Under the pieces are notes generated by a model, which saw only the letters and a program-made list of their open reading frames with translations, was not told the DNA's origin and ran no database searches. DNA of 17,129 bases from Candidatus Minthenecus merdequi. Lineage in GTDB: Bacteria > Bacteroidota > Bacteroidia > Bacteroidales > Paludibacteraceae. Shown piece by piece: positions 1 to 6,300 of the stretch (positions are counted from its first letter, which is position 1; each line of letters begins with the position of its first letter). The position numbers were made by a program, and so were the translations under genes. The DNA is taken from assembly GCA_018064385.1 (NCBI GenBank), contig JAGHVI010000191.1, forward strand, positions 1 to 17,129, written 5' to 3'.

Positions 1-1726
1 ATACATCGTAGGTAACTGCGGTAATGGTGACATGGCTGATGCATCTGCTGCTTGCCAGTTCACAACCGCAATGGCTGCACCTTACTTCCAGGACTTCCAG
101 GGTGTTGCCCCTGCTTTCTTTATGCCTTCTGAACTTACCCAGTATAAGACCAATAACCATATTGACTCTTTGATTGCTGACGGTAACTTCGAGACTCCAT
201 CAGTTGTTACCTCATCTGGTTACAATGATTGGTGCGCAAATAATATCTTTGATCCAAATTACACTGCATCAATAAATATCTATGGAGAAGGTTTGCATCG
301 TATGTTGGCTACTCCAGCAATCGTAATGCATAGTAGCGACAGCTTGCGTCTCTCGTTCGACCTCATCAAGAGTGACTGGATGTCAACTTACCCAGCTGAC
401 GATGCAAACAACTATGATGACTACTTCTATGTACTGCTTGCTAATCAAGAGATGACATCATACACAATGCTTGCATCATGGACAAACGATACTGTTGGAA
501 AGGGTGATTACAGTCTGCGCAACGACATCAGCGGTACTCCTTCTGATTGGACTCTCGACCTCTCTGACTATGACGGTATCTATAGAATCATCTTTGCCGT
601 AGGTTCTCCTGAAGATAACGATGACTACAGACTGCATCTCGATAATATCGCACTCACCGCTGACGCTACCCTTGCAGTTGTTGCAAACAACGATGCTTAC
701 GGTATCGTTAATGGTTCTACAGACTCTACATTCCTTGGTGCAGAGGTTGAAATCACAGCAGTTGCAAACCAAGACTATGTATTTATTGGATGGTCAAATG
801 GTGACAACAACGCAACAACTACTTATACAGTTGCTGCTAAGAATGACACAATCACTGCTATCTTCGCACCATCATTCGTTGACTTCACAATCACTTCTGA
901 CAACGAGGATATGGGTACTGTGACAGGTTCTGGTCACTATGCTGCCCTTGATACAGTCGTAATCTCGGCTACAGCTAATGAAGGCTTCGTATTCAGCAAC
1001 TGGAGCGATGGCGAAACAGATGCTGTCCGCACAATCATTGCTATCGAAGATGTAACCCTCGTTGCTTACTTTGATACGATCATGGTTAATGTAGTTGCAG
1101 AAGCTAACGACCCTGAGTTCGGTACTGTTGAAGGTGCAGGCGTTTACGCTTACGGCGAGACTGTACAACTTGTTGCAGTTCCTGCTGAGCACTATCACCT
1201 CTCCGCTTGGAGCAATGGCGAAACTACCGATACTATCAATGTTGTAGTGACAAGCGATACTACTCTCACTGCAAACTTCGAGATTGACAGCTATACAGTA
1301 ACAGTAAACACTACCGGTAATGGTACTGTTGATGGTGCAGGCACATTCGAGTATGGCACATCTGTAACTCTTACTGCAACACCAGACAACAACTGGGAAT
1401 TCTCGAAGTGGACTATGGACGGTGTTGACTATACTGACGCAACTCTCACATTCACTCTCGAAGGTGATGTAACAGTTGAGGCAGTATTCGTTCCTGTGAC
1501 TGGTGTTGATGATGTTGAGGCTGTTGAGTATGTAGCTTACGCTGAGAACTTGAACGTAATCGTTAACGGTGTTGAGAACCACAATGTGGCACTCTATGAT
1601 GTAACAGGTCGTTTGGTGGAGATGGTTGAGAATGCTTCGGAAATCGAGACTATCTCGGTTAACACAGCAGGCGTTTACTTCATCCGTATTGACAACAATG
1701 TTACTATCCGTGTCGTTGTTAAGTAA
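1..1726 (+). CDS. T9SS-sorted surface protein with InlB-type repeats (5' partial)
   Basis: The frame is open to the left edge (codons for YIVGNCGNGD precede the first ATG at 32), so the true start lies outside the window. Residues are counted from that ATG. Residues 1-14 look like the end of a fibronectin-III-like domain. Residues 17-210 resemble the choice-of-anchor J/MAM-like fold (PYFQDF entry, LRLSFDL, DDYFYVLL, LHLDNIAL). Four divergent InlB B-repeats follow at about 213-279, 284-348, 352-417 and 420-487, each with a GTV/GIV turn and an aromatic-x-x-W signature (W254, W324, W393, W460). Residues 495-564 form a type IX secretion C-terminal sorting domain (YDVTGR, GVYFIRI, ending in VVVK). 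Inference: the protein is exported by the Sec pathway and type IX system and anchored on the cell surface, perhaps as an adhesin. Codons are strongly C-ending (AAC, ATC, TTC), unlike the dcw genes, which suggests high expression. The ligand is unknown. Confidence 0.9.
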   Translation, partial: YIVGNCGNGDMADASAACQFTTAMAAPYFQDFQGVAPAFFMPSELTQYKTNNHIDSLIADGNFETPSVVTSSGYNDWCANNIFDPNYTASINIYGEGLHRMLATPAIVMHSSDSLRLSFDLIKSDWMSTYPADDANNYDDYFYVLLANQEMTSYTMLASWTNDTVGKGDYSLRNDISGTPSDWTLDLSDYDGIYRIIFAVGSPEDNDDYRLHLDNIALTADATLAVVANNDAYGIVNGSTDSTFLGAEVEITAVANQDYVFIGWSNGDNNATTTYTVAAKNDTITAIFAPSFVDFTITSDNEDMGTVTGSGHYAALDTVVISATANEGFVFSNWSDGETDAVRTIIAIEDVTLVAYFDTIMVNVVAEANDPEFGTVEGAGVYAYGETVQLVAVPAEHYHLSAWSNGETTDTINVVVTSDTTLTANFEIDSYTVTVNTTGNGTVDGAGTFEYGTSVTLTATPDNNWEFSKWTMDGVDYTDATLTFTLEGDVTVEAVFVPVTGVDDVEAVEYVAYAENLNVIVNGVENHNVALYDVTGRLVEMVENASEIETISVNTAGVYFIRIDNNVTIRVVVK

Positions 1727-1744
1727 TTGACTTAATTCTTTTAT

Positions 1745-1786
1745 AAAAAATCCCGCTTTCCTATTTGGGAAGCGGGATTTTTTTTG
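1745..1786. terminator. Rho-independent terminator, probably bidirectional
   Basis: A stem of 11 bp (arms 1751-1761 and 1767-1777, one G-T wobble, loop TATTT) has a GC-rich base reading TCCCGCTT/AAGCGGGA. It is followed by an uninterrupted T run on the + strand and preceded by an A run, which gives T6 on the - strand. It lies about 20 bp after the stop of the surface-protein gene. It could also stop leftward transcripts coming from the intergenic region. Confidence 0.9.
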
Positions 1787-1836
1787 TTAATAAAAGGGTC
1801 AAAGGACGAGGGTGGGGCAGACGTGGTTGTTGATTA

Positions 1837-1873
1837 ATCAAAACCTCAAAAATGATTTTTGAGGAACTAAGGC
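1837..1873. repeat. 37-nt palindromic element, copy 1
   Basis: The core is a perfect inverted repeat, CCTCAAAAAT and ATTTTTGAGG around a single G (1844-1864), flanked by ATCAAAA on the left and AACTAAGGC on the right. The same element recurs at 2165-2201 with identical outer sequence and altered centre. Confidence 0.8.
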
Positions 1874-1883
1874 TGGGGGGTAA

Positions 1884-1940
1884 TGATTGGAGGTTAGTGA
1901 TTGGAGGTTAGTGATTTGGGGTCAGTGATTTGGAGGGTTG
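1884..1940. repeat. 14-bp tandem repeat, about four units
   Basis: Two identical units of TGATTGGAGGTTAG (1884-1897 and 1898-1911) are followed by a diverged unit (1912-1925) and a partly degraded one (1926-1938). The repeat is G-rich on the + strand and lies outside any gene. Confidence 0.8.
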
Positions 1941-2128
1941 GAGGTTTGGGCAAAATAGGCAGGTTGTCTGCCATCGAAGACGAGACGGTCAGAGAAGAGA
2001 TTCAGGCGGATGAAAAGAGTCAGGATTTCAGTTGAGAGTTGCGGGAGGTTTGCGTCTCATACTAATTATTAGAACCACCCTATAAATGATTGATAATCAT
2101 ATTCACTGTCCGTATGGAGTAGGTTGTG

Positions 2129-2160
2129 CAAAGGTAAGGAGTTTTTTTGATATATGCAAG
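2129..2160 (-). promoter_or_regulatory. Possible leftward Bacteroidota promoter
   Basis: On the - strand TACCTTTG (2136-2129) matches the TAnnTTTG -7 box exactly. CTTG (2160-2157) lies 20 nt upstream, a three-of-four match to the TTTG -33 box. Transcription would run left towards the terminator at 1745-1786, with no protein gene in between. Confidence 0.4.
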
Positions 2161-2164
2161 CGTT

Positions 2165-2201
2165 ATCAAAACCTCAAAATGAAATTTTGAGGAACTAAGG
2201 C
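2165..2201. repeat. 37-nt palindromic element, copy 2
   Basis: The arms are CCTCAAAAT (2172-2180) and ATTTTGAGG (2184-2192) with a GAA loop. The flanks ATCAAAA and AACTAAGGC are identical to those of copy 1. The only differences from copy 1 lie in the central five bases, and the hairpin is kept. Confidence 0.8.
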
Positions 2202-2229
2202 GTTATGAATTTTGAGGAACTAAGGCGTT
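2184..2229. repeat. 21-bp direct repeat (right half of the palindromic element)
   Basis: The right half of copy 2 plus its flank, from ATTTTGAGG to AAGGCGTT (2184-2204), is repeated exactly at 2209-2229, giving a 25-bp period. The second copy lacks the left arm. Confidence 0.8.
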
Positions 2230-2299
2230 GCCTTGGGCTATGAGCTGATTGACCCTTTGACCTATTTGACCAACTGTCCAATGAAAATTGTTTTTATTA

Positions 2300-2331
2300 T
2301 TTGCAGAAGTCAAAAAATATGTGTATCTTTG
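2300..2331 (+). promoter_or_regulatory. Promoter of the threonine-aldolase/YqeY unit
   Basis: TTTG (2300-2303), a 20-nt spacer and TATCTTTG (2324-2331) match the Bacteroidota housekeeping consensus TTTG-N19-21-TAnnTTTG fully. Transcription should start near 2338, giving an A-rich leader of about 35 nt before the ATG at 2374. Confidence 0.85.
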
Positions 2332-2373
2332 CGAGTTGAAGTACTGGAGGATAAAAATTATCAGTAAAAGGCT

Positions 2374-3402
2374 ATGATTCAATTTAATTGTGATTATACA
2401 AGGTCTGCTGTTCCTGAGGTTTTGGAGGCACTTTGCAATGCAAAAAGCCAATATGCAGGTTACGGTGAGGACGAAATGACAAACGATGCGGCAAGAATTA
2501 TACGTAGGTTGACAGGAGACGAGAGTGTGGCAGTGCATTTTCTGTTGGGTGGGACGCAGACCAATTCGACGTTGATAGCGGCAGCATTAAGAAGTTATCA
2601 ATCAGTGGTTGCAGCGGAGACGGGACATATAAATGTTCACGAGACTGGGGCTGTTGAGGCCTTGGGGCATAAAGTGACAGTGATACAGACGGAGAACGGA
2701 AAGCTGAGTGCAGAGGCTGTTGATGAGTTTCTGACAGCGAACGAGAAAGACCCAAATATAGAACATGTGGTTCAACCTGCTATGGTTTATATATCGAATC
2801 CTACGGAGATGGGGACGCTGTATAGCCTGAAAGAATTGACGGCTTTGGCAGAAGTGTGCCGCAGGCATGAGGTGATGTTGTATATGGACGGTGCAAGGTT
2901 GGGTTATGGTTTGGCTGCAGACGAAAATGACCTTACGTTGAGCGATATAAACAGACTGACTGATGCGTTTTATTTGGGCGGTACAAAGTGTGGGACGCTG
3001 TTTGGAGAAGCATTGGTAATCAAAAATCCGATGTTAAAGAGGGACTTCCGTTATATAATGAAACAGAGAGGAGCACTGTTGGCAAAAGGGTTCTTGTTGG
3101 GAGTGCAATTTGAGACGATGTTCAGAGGTGATTCGATGGAGGATACTCTGTATTTTCGTTATGCCCGGCATGCTATAGGCGAGGCAAACAAAATCCGTGA
3201 GGCGCTGAAGAGTGAAGGTGTGCCAATGCTGATAGATTCGCCAACAAACCAACTTTTTCCAATGTTTACGGATGAAAAATTGAGAAATTTGCAGGAACAA
3301 TTTGTGTTTGATATATGGTCTCCGACATTGGTGCGTATTGCCACTGATTGGTCAACACGCTCGGAAGACACTGAGAAACTGATTAAAACTATAAGAAAAT
3401 GA
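2374..3402 (+). CDS. Threonine aldolase family protein (beta-eliminating lyase)
   Basis: This 342-aa PLP enzyme of fold type I belongs to the low-specificity L-threonine aldolase/beta-eliminating lyase family. The usual reaction is cleavage of L-threonine or L-allo-threonine to glycine and acetaldehyde in the cytosol. The PLP lysine is K205 in GGTKCGT. D172 and R175 in MDGARLG are the ring-nitrogen aspartate and the following arginine. The GGTQTN loop (59-64) should bind the cofactor phosphate. The segment GHINVHETGA (84-93) carries the histidines seen in this family for ring stacking. Length is normal. The ATG at 2374 follows a perfect promoter and an A-rich leader. The stop overlaps the next start (ATGA), so the next gene is probably translationally coupled. 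Substrate range cannot be read from the sequence; serine or other beta-hydroxy amino acids are possible. Confidence 0.9.
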   Translation: MIQFNCDYTRSAVPEVLEALCNAKSQYAGYGEDEMTNDAARIIRRLTGDESVAVHFLLGGTQTNSTLIAAALRSYQSVVAAETGHINVHETGAVEALGHKVTVIQTENGKLSAEAVDEFLTANEKDPNIEHVVQPAMVYISNPTEMGTLYSLKELTALAEVCRRHEVMLYMDGARLGYGLAADENDLTLSDINRLTDAFYLGGTKCGTLFGEALVIKNPMLKRDFRYIMKQRGALLAKGFLLGVQFETMFRGDSMEDTLYFRYARHAIGEANKIREALKSEGVPMLIDSPTNQLFPMFTDEKLRNLQEQFVFDIWSPTLVRIATDWSTRSEDTEKLIKTIRK

Positions 3403-3851
3403 ATTTGTTTGACCAAATTAGCGAGGATATCAAGAAAGCTATGCTCGCACGTAATCATGCAGAACTTGAGGCACTGCGTGGTATCAAAAAAGAGTTTCTG
3501 GAGGCAAAAACCTCGAAAGAAGCAAACGGAGAACTTACCGATGCAATGGGTGTTAAAATTATCCAAAAGATGAAGAAACAGGGCGAAGATGCCATTGCTA
3601 TGTTTGCGCAGCAGAATCGGCAGGATTTGATAGACGAGTATAACGGACAAATATCTGTGTATAAACGTTATTTGCCAGAGATGATGTCAGAGGCAGACAT
3701 AGAGAAAGCAGTTCGATTGAGAGCTCAGGATTTGGGGGTGAAGGATATGACAGGAATGGGGAAGTTGATGGGCACAATGTCGAAGGAACTGGCAGGTAAA
3801 GCCGAGGGGCGTGTTATCAGCAACATTGTAAAGAAGGTTCTTTCGGAATAA
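3399..3851 (+). CDS. GatB/YqeY domain-containing protein
   Basis: This 150-aa protein is helical and highly charged, and covers the whole YqeY family. The family resembles the tRNA-binding C-terminal domain of GatB, the amidotransferase subunit that makes Gln-tRNA or Asn-tRNA. Stand-alone members have no firmly known reaction. Family features visible are the N-terminal LFDQISEDIKKAML, the YKRYLPEMMSEADIE segment (about 87-101), the glycine-containing DMTGMGKLMG turn (about 116-125), and the C-terminal helix ending VISNIVKKVLSE. The start overlaps the preceding stop by 4 bp, so both genes share one transcript. It converges on ftsZ. From memory, relatives often carry this gene next to ftsZ in the same direction, so the opposite direction here is notable. 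Confidence 0.92.
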   Translation: MNLFDQISEDIKKAMLARNHAELEALRGIKKEFLEAKTSKEANGELTDAMGVKIIQKMKKQGEDAIAMFAQQNRQDLIDEYNGQISVYKRYLPEMMSEADIEKAVRLRAQDLGVKDMTGMGKLMGTMSKELAGKAEGRVISNIVKKVLSE

Positions 3852-3857
3852 GATAAT

Positions 3858-3917
3858 GAAAACGAAAACGATAACCCTTCGACAAGCTCAGTTGTCATCG
3901 TCTTCGTTTTCGTTTTC
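3858..3917. repeat. Inverted repeat in the yqeY/ftsZ junction (possible bidirectional terminator hairpin)
   Basis: GAAAACGAAAACGA (3858-3871) is perfectly complementary to TCGTTTTCGTTTTC (3904-3917). Inside lies a smaller stem, GACAA/TTGTC (3881-3885 with 3892-3896). It sits between two convergent genes. No T run follows on either strand, so if it terminates transcription it is not a classical Rho-independent terminator. Confidence 0.75.
3875..3891. repeat. REP-like motif CCCTTCGACAAGCTCAG
   Basis: This 17-bp motif is embedded in the junction hairpin. I recall very similar CTTCGACA-GCTCAG motifs as dispersed palindromic repeats in many bacterial genomes. Only one copy is in this window, so the assignment rests on memory and not on repetition seen here. 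Confidence 0.45.
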
Positions 3918-3950
3918 GTCTTCGTCTTCGTTTTCGTCGTTATCGTTATC
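3894..3950. repeat. Hexanucleotide tandem tract (GTYTTC/GTTATC) at the 3' end of ftsZ
   Basis: Nine hexamers follow one another: GTCATC, GTCTTC, GTTTTC twice, GTCTTC twice, GTTTTC, a 3-nt GTC interruption, then GTTATC twice. Three more units stand in reverse orientation at 3858-3875. The tract includes the ftsZ stop codon (3946-3948), and in the ftsZ frame the next unit gives a second TAA. Confidence 0.85.
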
Positions 3951-5025
3951 GTGTCATTGCAGGACGTTCAATCATTCGCATCAACTTTTCGTCATCTTCG
4001 TCAAGTTGTGCGAGTGCGCCGTTCATTCGTTTGTTGTTGCGGGTTTTTTGTATTATATCGTAATCATTGATATACTCTTCGGGGCAAATTTCGCCTTGTC
4101 CGGCAGAGAGGAGAGTTACGCAACATTTTTCGCCTAACGATTCGTCGTAGGTCAGTCCCCAGATGACATCCATTTCGCTTTGCATCTTGTTGGTGAAAGC
4201 TTCGATTTGCGAGACTTCGTTGGCGGTGATGGCGTTAGCCTTGGAACAATAGAAATTGAGCAAGAGGTGATTACATTTGTAAACATCACGGTTGTTGAGC
4301 AGTGAGGATTGGAGAGCGTTCTGGATTGCTTTTCCCACACGGTGTGGTCCTTCGCCAACGCCAGTGTTGATGACTGCCATTTTGCCACCACGGAGCGTGG
4401 TGCGGACATCAGCGAAGTCGATGTTCATATAACCACGGATGTTGACGATGTCAGCAATGCTTTTGGCAGCATTCAAGAGGACACCATCGGCATATTTGAA
4501 AGCCTCGGGGAGTGGAAAATCGGGTGTCTCGGTAAGTTTCTCGTTGTTGATGACTATGATGGCATCGACATTGGGTTCCATCTGCTGTATGCCGTCGATT
4601 GCCTTACGAATCTTGGTCATTCCCTCGAAACGGAATGGTATCGTGACAATGCCGACGGTCAACAGTCCCAGATCGCGTGCTACGGCTGCAACAACAGGAG
4701 AGGCACCTGTGCCAGTGCCACCGCCCATTCCCGCTGTGATGAACACCATCTTTGTTTTATTGTCGTCGAGAGCCGCACGAATCTGTTCGATATGTTCGAG
4801 TGCTGCGGCACGTGCTACCTCAGGGTCATTGCCTGCTCCCAAGGAACCAATAGCCACCTTGTCCGGCACGTGTGACGCTTCCAATGCCATCTGGTCGGTG
4901 TTGCATATCATATAGGTAACACCTTTGATGCCTTCGTTATACATATTTTCGACAGCATTGCTGCCTCCACCGCCGACGCCGACGATTTTGATAATCTCTT
5001 TTATATCATTTGTTTCCATATTCAT
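3946..5025 (-). CDS. ftsZ: Cell division protein FtsZ
   Basis: This 359-aa tubulin-like GTPase polymerises at midcell into the division ring. The nucleotide-binding core is intact: VGVGGGGSNAV (16-25), the tubulin signature GGGTGTG (101-107), and the T7 synergy loop NIDFAD (201-206) that completes the active site of the next subunit. The C-terminal core domain ends near residue 315. Only about 44 residues follow, ending in MIERPAMTR, which resembles the conserved C-terminal peptide of other FtsZ proteins (compare IPAFLR). The long disordered linker usual in Bacteroidota, where I recall FtsZ proteins well over 400 aa, is nearly absent. The ATG overlaps the ftsA stop by one base (TAATG), a coupling arrangement; M3 is an alternative start. 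It is the last gene of the cluster, and its stop lies in a hexamer repeat tract. Confidence 0.97.
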   Translation of the reverse strand: MNMETNDIKEIIKIVGVGGGGSNAVENMYNEGIKGVTYMICNTDQMALEASHVPDKVAIGSLGAGNDPEVARAAALEHIEQIRAALDDNKTKMVFITAGMGGGTGTGASPVVAAVARDLGLLTVGIVTIPFRFEGMTKIRKAIDGIQQMEPNVDAIIVINNEKLTETPDFPLPEAFKYADGVLLNAAKSIADIVNIRGYMNIDFADVRTTLRGGKMAVINTGVGEGPHRVGKAIQNALQSSLLNNRDVYKCNHLLLNFYCSKANAITANEVSQIEAFTNKMQSEMDVIWGLTYDESLGEKCCVTLLSAGQGEICPEEYINDYDIIQKTRNNKRMNGALAQLDEDDEKLMRMIERPAMTR

Positions 5026-6287
5026 TAGTCTTCATCGTTAAACTTCAGAGTCTGTTCCTTGAAGAAATCGAATATAGATTTCTTCTTTTCGTTCTTTTTT
5101 ACTTCCTCCTTTGCAGCAGCTGCCGCAGCCTTGTCTTCGTCTTCTGCAAATTCGTTGATGTCAACAGTTCTTTCCTCAATACATACATTAGTTGCCTCGT
5201 TTAACACTGCAATGAGCGGAATGAATCGATGAGCGGCAAAGTTGTCGTCATTGAGAACATTTGCAGCATTGCCGAGTGTGCAATCCTGTTCGATGAGGGC
5301 AGAAATGGCTTCGGCGAACTCGGGAGTATTGATAAATGAGGAGGTCACGATGACCGGTGCTTTGAGTTCCTGGAGGTTCAATGAGGCAAGGATGCGGTCG
5401 TAACCTAACGAAAAAATTTCACGAATACGAGCATTGAAGGCTTCGATGGAGTTGCTCAGATTGAAAATGGGACCTTCGGACGAAAAACGCATTGTGGTGC
5501 CTGCTGCCCATTTGTATTTCATCCGGCTGCTTTCGACAAAAGAGCGAATTTTCTCGACTGTAACTTCGTCGAGGGTCATATCCTTGAGAATATGGTCAAA
5601 CCCGAATGGCACAACAGCCGTGCCTTTGACATAGTCGTCGCTGATGTAGGTCAACCCAGACGATTGGTTGCCTATATGGAAACTGATAACACCATTTACT
5701 CGCTGCTCCTCGTCTGCTACGACTCGTGCAATAGCCACCTGCGTTGGAACGACCGAATGTAAACGAATGTTTGCAGGGAACAGTTCGTGGTAGTCGAGAG
5801 AATGCCGTGGTGAAACAACAACAGCCAAACACTTGCGCACCACATAATCAGCAAGTTCGTTGCGAACATAGCGAGCTTCGACCCCATCACGTAGAAAACC
5901 GTTGTCATATTTTGCAACAATAATATCGTTTATCCCCTTGCCTATCTCACGATCCAATTTATCAATATCATTTTCTGTTATACGATGTTTTCCGTTGAAG
6001 TCGCGACGCACTTCGACAGTTTCGCTATGCATGGAGCGTGGCATAATGCCAAGGTAAATGCCAGTAACCTCGTTGTTGCCTTCGATTTTGTTAACAATTT
6101 TGTGGATAAGACGGCTGACCGTCAGTCGTGTGTCGTCGTTGATGGTGGTCAATCCACACTGGTTTGCCGGAGAAATGTGTTCGGTTTCGGCACACAGCGG
6201 GATGATTACCCCATTTTCGGTTTTGGTTGCTGCCATCGTCATAGCAGTGTCGCCATCGATGAAGAGCGATAGGTAAATTTTTTTCAT
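5025..6287 (-). CDS. ftsA: Divergent FtsA-like cell division protein
   Basis: FtsA is an actin-fold ATPase that tethers FtsZ to the membrane. Identity rests on position between ftsQ and ftsZ and on patches such as IYLGIMPRSMHS, RRDFNGKHRITENDIDKLD and VVPTQVAIARV. I use the ATG at 6287 (protein begins MKKIYLSLF, 420 aa). A longer reading from a TTG at 6320 would overlap ftsQ by 20 bp and adds an unrelated 11-residue leader. The nucleotide site is strongly degraded. The phosphate-1 motif (normally DLGTSK or similar) reads FIDGDTAM, the phosphate-2 motif (DxGxGTTD) reads HIGNQSSGL, and the adenosine motif (GGGS) reads TSSFI. An acidic/alanine/lysine linker follows (about 378-404), then SIFDFFKEQTLKF, a plausible amphipathic membrane-targeting helix. 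Inference: it still binds membrane and FtsZ but may not bind or hydrolyse ATP. Confidence 0.88.
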   Translation of the reverse strand: MKKIYLSLFIDGDTAMTMAATKTENGVIIPLCAETEHISPANQCGLTTINDDTRLTVSRLIHKIVNKIEGNNEVTGIYLGIMPRSMHSETVEVRRDFNGKHRITENDIDKLDREIGKGINDIIVAKYDNGFLRDGVEARYVRNELADYVVRKCLAVVVSPRHSLDYHELFPANIRLHSVVPTQVAIARVVADEEQRVNGVISFHIGNQSSGLTYISDDYVKGTAVVPFGFDHILKDMTLDEVTVEKIRSFVESSRMKYKWAAGTTMRFSSEGPIFNLSNSIEAFNARIREIFSLGYDRILASLNLQELKAPVIVTSSFINTPEFAEAISALIEQDCTLGNAANVLNDDNFAAHRFIPLIAVLNEATNVCIEERTVDINEFAEDEDKAAAAAAKEEVKKNEKKKSIFDFFKEQTLKFNDED

Positions 6288-6300
6288 AGTGTTAATGGTA

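Larger units (their letters stand above)
1727..2373. other. Intergenic region rich in small repeats
   Basis: These roughly 650 bp hold no convincing protein gene. From left to right they contain the terminator, palindromic element copy 1, a 14-bp tandem repeat, a short open stretch on the - strand without a start (1925-2056), a possible leftward promoter, palindromic element copy 2 with a partial third copy, and the promoter of the threonine-aldolase unit. A 10-codon ORF on the - strand (2060 down to 2028) follows the leftward promoter but has no other support. Confidence 0.7.

Noticed and set aside
872..1582. 236-codon open frame on the - strand inside the surface-protein gene
   Set aside because: It mirrors the repeat codons of the sense gene; the sense strand has coherent domains and a sorting signal.
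2028..2060. 10-codon - strand ORF (MRRKPPATLN) downstream of the leftward promoter
   Set aside because: Too short to separate from chance and no leader-peptide or attenuator structure follows.
3856..4137. 93-codon + strand frame rich in serine and phenylalanine after yqeY
   Set aside because: It is the translation of the hexamer repeat tract followed by the antisense of ftsZ; low complexity and no family resemblance.
4309..4875. 188-codon open frame on the + strand inside ftsZ
   Set aside because: It is entirely antisense to a clearly conserved ftsZ and has no recognisable domain.
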